Notes: generated by a model not told the origin, from the sequence alone. A stretch of DNA of 64,000 nucleotides from Variovorax sp. OV329 (GCF_900114785.1 NZ_FOUG01000007.1:287624-351623), one strand, 5' to 3'; positions 36,572-45,343 are shown, counted from the first letter of the stretch. Translations and numbers: made by a program.

Positions 36572-37327
36572 TCAGCGAGGCGCCTTGGGCAGGGCGAACC
36601 AGGCCTCGAAGCCGAGCGCTCCGATGCGCGGGCCGGGTCCGGGCACCAGCGTGTCGTCCTTGAGCTCGGCGCCGAAGTAGCGCGCATGCACGTCCGCCAC
36701 CACGGTGCGCGGATCGTTCGAAGCCTTCAGGTAGCGCTGCACCAGTTCGGACAGGCGCACGCGCTCCGGACCGGCGATCTCGACCGTCGCGTTCTTCGGC
36801 GAGCCCACCGTGTAGTCGGCCACCGCATCGGCGACATCGTCCGAGGCGATCGGCTGGACGTAGGCCGGCGACAGATGGACCTCGTCGCCCTGCACGCCCG
36901 ATTGCGCGATGGAGCCGAGGAACTCGAAGAACTGCGTCGAGTGGACGATGGTGTAGGGCATCTTCGATTCGCGAATGAGCTTCTCCTGCGCGACCTTGGC
37001 GCGGAAGTAGCCGCTGTCCGGCAGGCGGTCGGTCCCAACCACCGACAGCGCCACGTGGTGCTTCACGCCGGCGCGGGCTTCGGCCGCCAGCAGGTTGCCG
37101 GTGGCGGTCTGGAAGAACTCCATAACAGCCTTGTCCTCGAAGGACGGCGAGTTGGACACGTCCAGCACCGTGTGTGCCCCGGCCATCGCTTCGTCCAGCC
37201 CTTCGCCGGTGAGCGTGTTGACGCCGGATGCGGGCGAGGCTGCCAGCACCTCGTGGCCGGCAGCGCGCAGCCGGCTGACAACCTTGGATCCGATGAGGCC
37301 CGTGCCTCCGATGACGACGATCTTCAT
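36572..37327 (-). CDS. NmrA-like NAD(P)-binding atypical SDR
   Basis: A 251-residue Rossmann protein starting MKIVVIGGTGLIGSKVV (GxxGxxG), with VKHHVALSVVGTDR and a YFRAKVAQEKLI segment in place of the classic YxxxK. NmrA-like proteins sense NADP redox state or reduce small quinone/enone substrates. It starts 23 bp after the AhpD-like gene. No activity predicted with certainty. Confidence 0.85.
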   Translation of the reverse strand: MKIVVIGGTGLIGSKVVSRLRAAGHEVLAASPASGVNTLTGEGLDEAMAGAHTVLDVSNSPSFEDKAVMEFFQTATGNLLAAEARAGVKHHVALSVVGTDRLPDSGYFRAKVAQEKLIRESKMPYTIVHSTQFFEFLGSIAQSGVQGDEVHLSPAYVQPIASDDVADAVADYTVGSPKNATVEIAGPERVRLSELVQRYLKASNDPRTVVADVHARYFGAELKDDTLVPGPGPRIGALGFEAWFALPKAPR

Positions 37328-37350
37328 GATGAGCTCCTTTGCGGTGGGTT

Positions 37351-37830
37351 TCAGGACAGCTTCGCCTTGTCCAGCCCGAACACCTTGTCGGACGAACCGG
37401 GCACGGTCTTGAAGCCGACGTTCAGGCGGCTCCAGGCGTTGGTGGACATCACGAGGAACGTGAGGTCCGAGATTTCCTTTTCCGACAGCTGCGTGCGCAC
37501 GCGGTCGTAGATGTCGTCCGGCACACCCAGTTCCGGCAGCTTGGTGAGCACCTCGGTCCAGGCCAGGGCGGCGCGCTCGCGCGGGATGAAGAGCGTGGAT
37601 TCGCGCCAGCCGGCCAGGTGATGCAGGCGCAGTTCGCGCTCGCCGTGGATCCTGGCCTGCTTGACGTGCATGTCCAGGCAGAAGGTGCAGCCGTTGAGCT
37701 GCGAGGTGCGGATGGACACCAGGTCACGGATCGATTCCTCGATCGCGCCTTCCTTGATGGCATTGAGGAATTCGACGAACTTCTTGAACAGCTCGGGAGA
37801 CTGCTCCACATAGTTGACGCGCTGGGTCAT
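37351..37830 (-). CDS. Carboxymuconolactone decarboxylase/AhpD-like protein
   Basis: A 159-residue CMD-domain protein with the redox CxxC as LNGCTFCLDMHVKQAR and a downstream His, the AhpD-type active site. Length and the motif fit alkylhydroperoxidase-like reductases rather than true gamma-CMD. It is the first gene behind promoter element A, 87 nt downstream, and heads the AhpD-NmrA-Ohr unit. Confidence 0.9.
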   Translation of the reverse strand: MTQRVNYVEQSPELFKKFVEFLNAIKEGAIEESIRDLVSIRTSQLNGCTFCLDMHVKQARIHGERELRLHHLAGWRESTLFIPRERAALAWTEVLTKLPELGVPDDIYDRVRTQLSEKEISDLTFLVMSTNAWSRLNVGFKTVPGSSDKVFGLDKAKLS

Positions 37831-37917
37831 TGACTGGGCTCCTTGATGGGGTCGGTTGATGCCTGGACTCGGTGCGGCGCGATTGCGCGCTTGCGGTGAA
37901 TCGCTGATGCGGTATCG

Positions 37918-37989
37918 ATGCTAGGTTTGGGGGTCGCTTCACGGAAGGCATGCAGGCGGACCCACGGTGTTGAGTTCTGCGCACCAATG
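37918..37989 (-). promoter_or_regulatory. 72-bp element, copy A
   Basis: Boxes on the minus strand: CATTGGTGC, N8, CAACACCGTG, N14, CCTTCCGT, N15, CCTAGCAT. All spacings equal those of the other copies. It faces the AhpD-like gene (start 37830), with 87 nt between. The dyad TGGTG/CAACA is complete. Confidence 0.75.
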
Positions 37990-38000
37990 CGGCGGCAGCC

Positions 38001-39005
38001 TCACATCAGGATGCTGTTCACCGGCTCGGGCAGCGGCGGCGTGGTCTCGCCCAGCGCGCCCATCAGCTCGCGCTCGATGAGCCGGGCGAAGTAGGTGATG
38101 GGCACGTCGTTGGCACCGCCCTCGAAGGGGTTCTCGGTGCTCTCCCCCACCTGCTCCAGCGCGTTGTACATCCAGGAGATGGTGGCGCTGAAAGGCACCA
38201 CCAGCCACACCATCCAGCCCTGCATGAGGCCGGTGATGCCGTCGTTGAGCTTGTCGAACTCCTTCAGGAGGCCGAAGGGCAGCAGGACGCAGAAGGCCCA
38301 CACGAAGATCGTGTTGATGATGGCGTACTGCCTCGGGTAGGGCGAGTTCTTGATGCGCTCGGCGCGGCCCTGCTGGTCGATGAATTCCTTCAGCAGCTTG
38401 TTCAGCTCGATGGAATAGGTCAGCGACAGGCGCCCATGCTCCAGCAGGCGGTGCAGCGCGCGGCCCTGCAGCCACAGGACCTGCATGGCAGGGTCGGGGG
38501 CGCCCAGCACCCGCTGCAGTTCCTGCGGCTGCAGGTGGCGGCGCAGCTCCACTTCCAGCGGCGTGTCGTGCTCCTGCACCCGGTACAGGTGCCGGTACTC
38601 GGCGTTCGAGGCCCTTTCCTGCGACTCCCACGGGCGCGGCGCGCGCAGCGCGTAGCGCAGGCAGCTGAGCCAGGCCAGGTGCCGCGCGACGAGGTCCCGC
38701 GCGTCGTCGCGGCCCGGCACGTAGTTGTGCACGCTCGCGCCCCAGAAGCGGCTCGTGCCCAGGATGGCGGTCCACAGCTGCTGCGCCTCCAGCGTGCGGT
38801 TGTAGGTCTGCACGTTCTTGAAGCCCACGATGAAGGAAGTGGCCGTGCCCAACAGGCCCACCACCGTGAGCGGGATGCTCAGCCAGCGCATGCCCAGCAC
38901 CTGGTAGAGGATGACCGGCACGCAGCCCACGGCCACGAGAAGGTAGATCTGGCGCCGGGTCCAGACGATGAACTCGGAAACCCGGTAGGACTTGCCCAGG
39001 TGCAT
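38001..39005 (-). CDS. Bestrophin-family (UPF0187) membrane channel protein
   Basis: A 334-residue integral membrane protein with hydrophobic segments near the N-terminus (IYLLVAVGCVPVILYQVL, SIPLTVVGLLGTATSFIVGF) and near residue 240 and 270 (TIFVWAFCVLLPFGLL, GWMVWLVVPFSATISWMYNAL). NPFEGGANDVP is the typical C-terminal bestrophin signature. Bacterial bestrophins form pentameric ion channels. GAGGAGA precedes the ATG at 39005. It starts 14 bp after the peroxiredoxin-like gene. Confidence 0.88.
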   Translation of the reverse strand: MHLGKSYRVSEFIVWTRRQIYLLVAVGCVPVILYQVLGMRWLSIPLTVVGLLGTATSFIVGFKNVQTYNRTLEAQQLWTAILGTSRFWGASVHNYVPGRDDARDLVARHLAWLSCLRYALRAPRPWESQERASNAEYRHLYRVQEHDTPLEVELRRHLQPQELQRVLGAPDPAMQVLWLQGRALHRLLEHGRLSLTYSIELNKLLKEFIDQQGRAERIKNSPYPRQYAIINTIFVWAFCVLLPFGLLKEFDKLNDGITGLMQGWMVWLVVPFSATISWMYNALEQVGESTENPFEGGANDVPITYFARLIERELMGALGETTPPLPEPVNSILM

Positions 39006-39019
39006 GTCGATGTCTCTCC

Positions 39020-39610
39020 TCAGGCGTTCAGCGCCATGCTCTCGATCACGGCGAGTACCTCGCGCGGCTCGGCGCGCTGGCGGACGTCCTCCTCGATGAG
39101 CGCGAAGCGGATGTTGCCGCCGGTGTCCACCACGTAGGTGGCGGGCACCGGAAGCACCCACTGCCCGTTGCCGTTGAGCACCGGGATGTCGGTGCCCACG
39201 CTGCCGTAGTACTCGACCAGGTCCGGATGCAGGGTGTACGCCAGGCCGAAGCCGTTGGCCGCCTCCAGCTGGCAGTCGCTCAGCACGGTGAAGGCCAGCG
39301 CGTTGTCGTCGGCCGTCTTCATGGAGTTGTCCGGCGTCTGCGGCGAGATGGCCACCAGCGTGGCACCCAGCCGCGCCAGGGCGGCGGCCTCGCGCTGCCA
39401 GGCGCGCAGCTGCAGGTTGCAGTAGCTGCACCAGCCGCCGCGGTAGAAGACGATGACCAGCGGCCCCCGGTGCCACAGGTCCGACAGGCGCATGGGCGTG
39501 CCCTCAGCGTCGGGCAGGGTCACGTCCGGCGCGAGCTCGCCGGCACGCCGGGCGCGCGCGGCGATGCCCGTGGCGTCGAACACCATCTCGGCCTCATTCG
39601 GCGGTGTCAT
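39020..39610 (-). CDS. Peroxiredoxin-like (AhpC/TSA, Prx-like2) protein
   Basis: A 196-residue thioredoxin-fold protein: RGGWCSYCNLQLRAWQ carries two Cys in a CxxC, FTVLSDCQLEAAN has a further Cys, and the C-terminal ATYVVDTGGNIRFALIEEDVRQRAEP is usual. It likely reduces peroxides. The start overlaps the hydrolase stop by 17 bp; a second in-frame ATG at 39586 also has a ribosome-binding site (GAGG), so the true start may be there. Confidence 0.87.
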   Translation of the reverse strand: MTPPNEAEMVFDATGIAARARRAGELAPDVTLPDAEGTPMRLSDLWHRGPLVIVFYRGGWCSYCNLQLRAWQREAAALARLGATLVAISPQTPDNSMKTADDNALAFTVLSDCQLEAANGFGLAYTLHPDLVEYYGSVGTDIPVLNGNGQWVLPVPATYVVDTGGNIRFALIEEDVRQRAEPREVLAVIESMALNA

Positions 39611-40415
39611 GCGCTGCCTTCTGCGAGACGCTGTCCGCCGCCTCGATGATGAGCCGGCTCACCGCGTTGGGCTTGGAGATCATCACCACGTGCGAGCCGC
39701 CCTTGACCACCACGGTCTTCTTCGACTTCGCCCGCTGCGCCATGAAGGCGAGCGCCTGGGGCGGGATGTTCAGGTCACGGTCGCCGTAGACGAACCAGGA
39801 GGGCACGTTCTTCCATGCGGCGCCCGGCGCGCCTTCGGCCAGCGCCGCATCGGTGATGGGCCGCTGCGCCACCGCCATCAGCCGCGCGGCTGCCGGTGCC
39901 ACGTCGGCGGCGAACTGCGCGGGGAACTTGTCCTGCTGGATGTACAGGTCCTTGGCGCCACCGGGCAACGCGACCGGCTCTGCCAGGGCCGTGCCCAGCG
40001 TGCTGCCCGGGAACTTGCCCGACAGGTCGGCCGCCGATTCGCCCGGCTCCGGCGCGAAGGCGGCCACGTAGACCAGCGCCTTGACGTTGGGCATGCCCTC
40101 GGCCGCGGCCGAGATCACCGAGCCGCCGTAGGAATGCCCGACCAGCACCACGGGGCCCTTGACCGCGGCCACCACGGTCGACACGTAGGCCGCATCGGAC
40201 TTCACGCCGCGCAGCGGATTCGCGGCGGCGATGACGGGGTAGTTGCGTGCGCGCAGGTTGCGCACCACGGCATCCCAGCTGGCGGATTCGGCGAAGGCGC
40301 CGTGCACCAGCACGACGGTGGGCGTGGCGACTTCGGCGTGGACCGGCGCGGCAAAGTGCAGCGTCATCAAGCCGATGGCCGTGGCGGCGCGGGCGAGTCG
40401 TGAGAGATTTCTCAT
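39594..40415 (-). CDS. Secreted alpha/beta hydrolase
   Basis: A 273-residue protein with a signal peptide ending APVHAE, then VVLVHGAFAESASWD, nucleophile LVGHSYGGSVI, Asp in YGDRDLNIPP and His in KGGSHVVMISKP, a full catalytic triad. Resembles esterase/peroxidase-type hydrolases common in stress operons. The ATG at 40415 has AGGAA upstream. Second gene of the unit behind element D. Confidence 0.87.
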   Translation of the reverse strand: MRNLSRLARAATAIGLMTLHFAAPVHAEVATPTVVLVHGAFAESASWDAVVRNLRARNYPVIAAANPLRGVKSDAAYVSTVVAAVKGPVVLVGHSYGGSVISAAAEGMPNVKALVYVAAFAPEPGESAADLSGKFPGSTLGTALAEPVALPGGAKDLYIQQDKFPAQFAADVAPAAARLMAVAQRPITDAALAEGAPGAAWKNVPSWFVYGDRDLNIPPQALAFMAQRAKSKKTVVVKGGSHVVMISKPNAVSRLIIEAADSVSQKAAHDTAE

Positions 40416-40542
40416 TGGAAGTTCCTGTGGAGGTTTGGCCTGGCTTGGAGGTGGCTGGCGCACGCGTGCGCAGAAGACGGGAGCGGCAGGCGCAGACACG
40501 GGGCCTGCGCTCCCTGGGAAATCGGGAACGACCGGGCCCGCG

Positions 40543-40842
40543 TCAGCAGACGCGCTGGATGGACGACAGATGCTGCTGCGGATTCGCGCACACCGGCCGC
40601 GCCGAGCAGATGTCGCCGTCGCGCATGTCGCTCATCGCATCGAGCGACACAGTGGCCAGCCTCAGCTGCGAATGGGCCGCCTCGCCAGCGATGACCAGTC
40701 CGGCGGCTGCCACCGCCAGCAGCGCGATCGCCAGGAAGGCCCCGCCGGCGGCGAGCAGCGACGCATCGCCCACGATCGAGGTGGCGGCGTGGGACAGCGG
40801 GTCCATGCGATATGGCGGCGAAGAAGGCGTGCTCTGGATCAT
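40543..40842 (-). CDS. Small single-pass membrane protein (99 aa)
   Basis: Begins MIQSTPSSPP; one hydrophobic helix (ASLLAAGGAFLAIALLAVAAAGLVIAG, about residues 28-55), then a soluble tail with several Cys. AGGGGAA precedes the ATG at 40842. It heads the hydrolase, peroxiredoxin and bestrophin unit and lies 75 nt after element D. Unknown family. Confidence 0.6.
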   Translation of the reverse strand: MIQSTPSSPPYRMDPLSHAATSIVGDASLLAAGGAFLAIALLAVAAAGLVIAGEAAHSQLRLATVSLDAMSDMRDGDICSARPVCANPQQHLSSIQRVC

Positions 40843-40917
40843 GGTGATTCCCCTGGGGCGGCGCCCCGTCCCCAGAGCGGCCGGGGCACCGGGTCGCGAC
40901 CATCGCGACACGGTTCG

Positions 40918-40989
40918 AATGTAGGAATCACGCCTTCGTGGCGGTAGCCCTGCGGGAGGGACCGCCGTGTTGCATGCGCGGCATCAATG
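40918..40989 (-). promoter_or_regulatory. 72-bp element, copy D
   Basis: Boxes: CATTGATGC, N8, CAACACGGCG, N14, GCTACCGC, N15, CCTACATT. The dyad half TGATG with CAACA is kept, and spacing is identical to the other copies. It precedes the 99-residue membrane protein gene by 75 nt. Confidence 0.7.
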
Positions 40990-41015
40990 CGCTCGCAGTG
41001 CGCCGCGCGAAGGTC

Positions 41016-41273
41016 TTACACCTGGGTCTTGTCGGCGTAGCACCAGCGCCAGTCCTCGCCGGGCTCGGCGGACTGAACGATGGGGTGGCCGGTTTCGTGG
41101 AAGTGCTGGGTCGCGTGCTTGCCCGGCGACGAATCGCAGCAGCCCACGTGGCCGCAGGTCAGGCACATGCGCAGGTGCACCCAGCGCCCGCCGTTGCGCA
41201 GGCACTCCACGCAGCCGGCACCCGAGGGGCGCACGTCGTGGATCTGGTCGAGATGGGTGCAGGGGATGCTCAT
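41016..41273 (-). CDS. UBP-type zinc-finger protein (85 aa)
   Basis: A compact zinc-finger domain: PCTHLDQIHDV, GCVECLRNGGRWVHLRMCLTCGHVGCCDSSPGKHATQHFHETGHPIV, with the Cys/His pattern of the ubiquitin-protease zinc finger also found in bacteria. In its short form it may bind a C-terminal tail or act as an adaptor. It follows ETF-QO by 24 bp in the same operon. Confidence 0.88.
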   Translation of the reverse strand: MSIPCTHLDQIHDVRPSGAGCVECLRNGGRWVHLRMCLTCGHVGCCDSSPGKHATQHFHETGHPIVQSAEPGEDWRWCYADKTQV

Positions 41274-41297
41274 CGGATGCTCCTGGTGGGCGATGGT

Positions 41298-42959
41298 CTA
41301 CATCGCATCGTAGTCGGGACCTTCGCCGCCCTGGGGGGCGACCCACACGATATTCTGCGTGGGGTCCTTGATGTCGCAGGTCTTGCAGTGGATGCAGTTC
41401 TGCGCGTTGATCTGCAGGCGGTCCTCGTCACGGTCGGTCGTGAGGAACTCGTACACGCCTGCCGGGCAATAGCGGCTCTCGGGACCGGCGTAGAGGCGCA
41501 GGTTGGTTTCCACCGGCACCCGCCGGTCGCGCAGCCGCAGGTGCACCGGCTGGTCTTCCTCGTGGTGCGTGTTGCTGAGGTAGACCGAGCTCATGCGGTC
41601 GAAGCTCAGCTTCCCGTCGGGCTTGGGGTAGTGGATCGGCTCGCTCTTCGCCGCCGGTCGCAGGCTCTCGTGGTCGGGCCGGCGGTTGCGCAGGGTCCAG
41701 GGCGGGGTGCGGATGCCCAGGCGCGGCATCAGCCATTGCTCGATGCCGGTCATGAGCGTGCCCACCAGGCTGCCGTACTTGAACCACAGCTTGAAATTCT
41801 TCGACTCCTGCAGTTCCGCATGCAGCCAGCTCTTCGCGAAGGCCTGCGGGTAGGCCACGAGCTCGTCGCCCGATCGACCGGCGCGCAGCGCGTCGCAGAC
41901 GGCCTCGGCCGCCAGCATGCCCGTCTTGATGGCCGCATGGCTGCCCTTGATGCGCGCCGCGTTCAGGTAGCCGGCCTCGCACCCCACCAGCGCGCCGCCC
42001 GGGAAGACGGTCCTGGGCAGGCTGCGCGGAAAGCCGTTGTTGATGGCCCGTGCCCCATAGCCCAGGCGCCGGCCACCCTCGATGTGCGCCCGCACGGCCG
42101 GGTGCGTCTTCCAGCGCTGGAACTCCTCGTAGGGACTGAGCCAGGGGTTGCCGTAGTCCAGGCCGACCACGAAGCCCAGCGAGACGCGGTTGCCTTCCAG
42201 GTGATAGATGAAGCCGCCGCCGAAGGTGTCGCTCTGCATCGGCCAGCCGGCGGTGTGCACGACCAGGCCGGGCCGTGCACGGGTCGCATCCACCTCCCAG
42301 CTTTCCTTCAGGCCGATCGCGTAGCTGACGGGATCGCGGTCCCGCGCCAGATCGAAGCGCTCGATGAGCTGCCGCCCCAACTGGCCCCTCGCGCCCTCCG
42401 CAAAGATGGTGTACTTGCCGTGCAGCTCCACGCCGCGCTGGTACGCAGGCCCATGATCGCCGCTGCGCGTGACCCCCATGTCGCCGGTGCCCACGCCGAT
42501 GACGCGCCCCTGCGGGTCGTACAGCACCTCGGTGGCCGCGAAGCCGGCGAAGATCTCCACGCCCTGCGCCTGCGCATGCTCGGCCAGCCACTTGACGACC
42601 CGGCCCAGGCTGATCGCGTAGTTGCCCTCGTTGCGAAAGCAGCGCGGCACCAGCCAGCCCGGCGTGCGCAGCGAGCGCTTCCCGCCCAGGAAGAAAAACT
42701 CGTCCGCCGTCACCGGCTGGTTCAATGGCGCCCCCAGCGCCTTCCAGCCAGGCAGCAGTTCGTCGATGGCCCGCGGGTCCATCACCGCGCCCGAGAGCGT
42801 GTGGGCGCCGGGCTCGCTGCCCTTCTCGAGTACGACGACCGAGGCCTCGGGCATCAGTTGCCGGATGCGGATGGCCGTGGCCAGGCCTGCGGGGCCGGCA
42901 CCGACGATGACCACGTCGTAGTCGAACTTCTCTCGCTCGCCTGCAGCTTCGGTTGTCAC
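41298..42959 (-). CDS. Electron-transfer flavoprotein-ubiquinone oxidoreductase
   Basis: About 553 residues. FAD-binding VVIVGAGPAGLATAIRI, ALVGCEAGYLNAARIKGSHAAIKTGMLAAEA, and a C-terminal 4Fe-4S domain (CPAGVYEF, CIHCKTCDIKDPTQNI) match ETF-QO, which passes electrons from ETF to ubiquinone. GGAG lies 7 nt before a GTG at 42959, so I prefer that start; an ATG at 42965 is only 1 nt from it. No etfAB genes are nearby. Its promoter region (42966-43196) has only one partial match to the 72-bp element. Confidence 0.88.
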   Translation of the reverse strand: MTTEAAGEREKFDYDVVIVGAGPAGLATAIRIRQLMPEASVVVLEKGSEPGAHTLSGAVMDPRAIDELLPGWKALGAPLNQPVTADEFFFLGGKRSLRTPGWLVPRCFRNEGNYAISLGRVVKWLAEHAQAQGVEIFAGFAATEVLYDPQGRVIGVGTGDMGVTRSGDHGPAYQRGVELHGKYTIFAEGARGQLGRQLIERFDLARDRDPVSYAIGLKESWEVDATRARPGLVVHTAGWPMQSDTFGGGFIYHLEGNRVSLGFVVGLDYGNPWLSPYEEFQRWKTHPAVRAHIEGGRRLGYGARAINNGFPRSLPRTVFPGGALVGCEAGYLNAARIKGSHAAIKTGMLAAEAVCDALRAGRSGDELVAYPQAFAKSWLHAELQESKNFKLWFKYGSLVGTLMTGIEQWLMPRLGIRTPPWTLRNRRPDHESLRPAAKSEPIHYPKPDGKLSFDRMSSVYLSNTHHEEDQPVHLRLRDRRVPVETNLRLYAGPESRYCPAGVYEFLTTDRDEDRLQINAQNCIHCKTCDIKDPTQNIVWVAPQGGEGPDYDAM

Positions 42960-43196
42960 GTGCATTCTCCAAGGGGCGCCTTCCACCCGCCGCGTCACCG
43001 TGTTGCTGGTCGGATTTGCAGGAACCGCAGGGGTCCCGCCGACGTGAGTTCGTCCCGTGCACGAACGGATGGAAAGTGCACGCCTCTTACAGCCGCCTCG
43101 GCAATCTGGCACCCGTCGTCTTCGTTGCGGCGGGCGGAAGGCAAATGGAGGCCCGCCTCATCGGGAGCGCGGGCCATGAAATCGTCGCCGCCGCGC

Positions 43197-43688
43197 TCAG
43201 ACCAGCCGCACCCTGGCATGCATGCCGGTGCGGGCCATCTTCGCGTAGGGGCAGATGCGCTCGGTCTCCGCCACCAGGCCGGCGGCCTCGTTCGCGTCCA
43301 GGGTCGGCAGGCTCACCTCCAGCTCGGCCGTGATGAGGAAGAGCCCGTCCACCGGGTCCCGCCCGAAGGAGACGGTGACCGCGATGTCGATGTGTGGCAG
43401 CCCCATGCCCCTGGAAGCCGCAACGATGGACAGGGCGCCATGGAAGCACGAGGCGAAGCCGGCCGCGAAGAGCTGCTGCGCATTGGTTCCGGCACCGTCA
43501 CCGCCCAGTTCCATGGGCTGCGTCAGGACGAGGTCCAGCTTGCCATCGTCCGACACCGCGCGGCTGGTCCTGGGCTCGCGGCGCGCCTCGCCGGCCGACA
43601 CGGCCACGGTGGTGGTGTAGAGCGGCAGCACCTCCGCGCCCACGTAGGGCGTGAGCCGCATGGCCGGGTGCTCGGCGTGCATCCTCAT
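43197..43688 (-). CDS. Ohr/OsmC-family organic hydroperoxide resistance protein (second copy)
   Basis: A 163-residue Ohr-like protein with FASCFHGALSIVAA and ERICPYAKMARTG (two Cys) and YTTTVAVSAGEARREPR. Paralogue of the gene at 35916. Its ATG overlaps the stop of the upstream hydrolase/OsmC gene by 4 bp, so it is translationally coupled. A peroxide or electrophile detoxification role is well supported by family. Confidence 0.88.
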   Translation of the reverse strand: MRMHAEHPAMRLTPYVGAEVLPLYTTTVAVSAGEARREPRTSRAVSDDGKLDLVLTQPMELGGDGAGTNAQQLFAAGFASCFHGALSIVAASRGMGLPHIDIAVTVSFGRDPVDGLFLITAELEVSLPTLDANEAAGLVAETERICPYAKMARTGMHARVRLV

Positions 43689-44914
43689 CGCAGGACTCCT
43701 GTGGAGGCGAGGGGCGCCGCGCCCGCCAGCGTGGCGGGCTCGAAGGCCGAGCCCTGTGCCAGCGTGCGGTGCACCGGGCAGCGCAGCGTCATCTCCAGCA
43801 GGGCCGCGCGCTGCGCATCGTCGATGTCGCCATCGATGCTCAACTGGCGGCTGAACACGTCGGGCGGCGATGCGTCCTTGTCGCGGCGGTGGCTCACCTC
43901 CGTGCGGATGCGCGTCACGGCCCAGCCCCTGCTGTCGGCGTAGTGGCGCAGGGTCATGGTGGTACAGGCGGCCAGGGCGCAGGCCAGCATGTCGTAGGGC
44001 GTCGGGCCAGAGCCCAGGCCACCCACGGCCTCGGGCTCGTCGGCGATCCAGCGCCGGCCGCCGGAGCGCAGCTCCAGCTGGTACTTGCCCGTGCCGGTCT
44101 CCACCGCCACCGCGTCGGCCGCCTCGCGCGAGGCGGTGATGGCGGTGGAGGCCTGGGGCAGGTAGCGCCCGGCCCAGGCCGTGATCAGCGTCGCGACGTG
44201 CTCCGCATCGCTGCGGTTGGACAGCAGGTGGTCCGCATCGTCCAGCGAGACAAAGCTCTTGGGATGCCGGGCCGCCAGGAAGATGCGCGTGGCGTTCTCG
44301 ATGCCCACCGTGCGGTCGCCGGGCGCATGCAGCACCAGCAGCGGCCGGCCCAGGACGGCGATGCGCGCGCCCTGGTCGTGGCCGCGCAGGTCCTCGACGA
44401 AGGCGCGCCCCACCGACATCGGCCGCTGCGCAATCTGCACCAGCGTGCTGGGCTCTTCTTCCAGGCGCGCCAGGCCGGCCGGGTCCAGCAGGTGCAGCAC
44501 ATGCTCCACGTCGAAGGGCGCCGCGATGGTGGCCACCGCCCGCGCACTGTCGATCGCGCCGGCGGCGGCGAGCATGGCCGCACCGCCCAGGCTGTGCCCG
44601 ATCAGCAGCTGTGGCGGCATGCCGGCCGACTGCATTGCGGCGGCGGCATCGACGAGGTCCTGCACGTTGAGGCTGAAACTCGAATCGGCGAAGCTGCCCT
44701 CGCTGTCGCCCAGGCCGGTGAAGTCGAAGCGCAGCACGCCGATGCCCTGCCCCGCCAGGGCGCGCGCGATGCGCACCGCCGCCAGGTTCTTTCGCCCACA
44801 GGTGAAGCAGTGCGCGAACAGTGCCCAGCCGCGCTCCATCCCTTCGGGCATCTCCAGGCTGCCGGACAGCCGTTGCCCCGAGCGGGCCTGGAAGTCGAAC
44901 TGATGCGTGGGCAC
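43685..44914 (-). CDS. Bifunctional alpha/beta hydrolase-OsmC family protein
   Basis: A 409-residue two-domain protein. The hydrolase half (about 1-255) has HCFTCGRKNLAAVRIARAL, the nucleophile in LIGHSLGGAAML, APGDRTV and DADHLL for the other catalytic residues. The OsmC half (about 260-405) has PTPYDMLACALAACTTMTLRHYADSRGW and RCPVHRTL, with both redox Cys. The GTG at 44914 lies 5 nt after the upstream stop; the frame extends further upstream without a domain. Middle gene of the unit behind element B. Confidence 0.85.
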   Translation of the reverse strand: MPTHQFDFQARSGQRLSGSLEMPEGMERGWALFAHCFTCGRKNLAAVRIARALAGQGIGVLRFDFTGLGDSEGSFADSSFSLNVQDLVDAAAAMQSAGMPPQLLIGHSLGGAAMLAAAGAIDSARAVATIAAPFDVEHVLHLLDPAGLARLEEEPSTLVQIAQRPMSVGRAFVEDLRGHDQGARIAVLGRPLLVLHAPGDRTVGIENATRIFLAARHPKSFVSLDDADHLLSNRSDAEHVATLITAWAGRYLPQASTAITASREAADAVAVETGTGKYQLELRSGGRRWIADEPEAVGGLGSGPTPYDMLACALAACTTMTLRHYADSRGWAVTRIRTEVSHRRDKDASPPDVFSRQLSIDGDIDDAQRAALLEMTLRCPVHRTLAQGSAFEPATLAGAAPLASTGVLR

Positions 44915-44919
44915 GGCGC

Positions 44920-45288
44920 TCAGTCCTGCAGCAAGGTGCAGTCGCGCCAGCTCAGCGCCGACAGCAGCACGCCCTCGCCTTCGATCTCGAACTCGTCGGG
45001 CAGCGGTCCGTCGATGCGCTCGAGCTGCACGGAGCCCGCGAGCCGCTCGCTGAGCTCCTGCGCCCATTGCGGCCCGTTGGCCATCCAGCGCGGGCTGGCG
45101 TCGTCGCCATCGGGCGAGGGCTCCAGCATCACGATCACGCGCAGCGCCGCCGCATCGGTGGCCTCGTCGTTGCGGATGGCCCAGAGGCGCCGCACGGCGG
45201 GGCGGTCTCCATACCAGCTGTTCAAGGCATCCGAGGTGGGCGCGTCGTGCGTTTGCACGTCCAGGGAGGGAGTCAGTGTGATCTTCAT
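44920..45288 (-). CDS. Hypothetical protein (122 aa), first gene behind element B
   Basis: MKITLTPSLDVQTHDAPTSD followed by NSWYGDRPAVRRLWAIRND, acidic C-terminal half. Soluble, no clear motif. Its stop is 5 bp from the GTG of the hydrolase/OsmC gene. Family unknown; the start is fixed by spacing to element B (55 nt). Confidence 0.65.
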   Translation of the reverse strand: MKITLTPSLDVQTHDAPTSDALNSWYGDRPAVRRLWAIRNDEATDAAALRVIVMLEPSPDGDDASPRWMANGPQWAQELSERLAGSVQLERIDGPLPDEFEIEGEGVLLSALSWRDCTLLQD

Positions 45289-45343
45289 GATGTCGTCGCT
45301 GCGTGGGGTTAGGGTCGGATGGGGCGGGCCAGTGCGTTCACGA

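Noticed and set aside
42995..43177. A possible 60-codon minus-strand gene (MARAPDEAG...) between ETF-QO and the second Ohr gene
   Set aside because: No ribosome-binding site, no recognisable domain, and it covers the likely leader of ETF-QO.
40938..43943. A 1001-codon open frame on the plus strand, antisense to ETF-QO and neighbours
   Set aside because: It lies opposite well-supported genes with clear motifs, and long antisense frames are common in GC-rich coding DNA. No domain or ribosome-binding site supports it.
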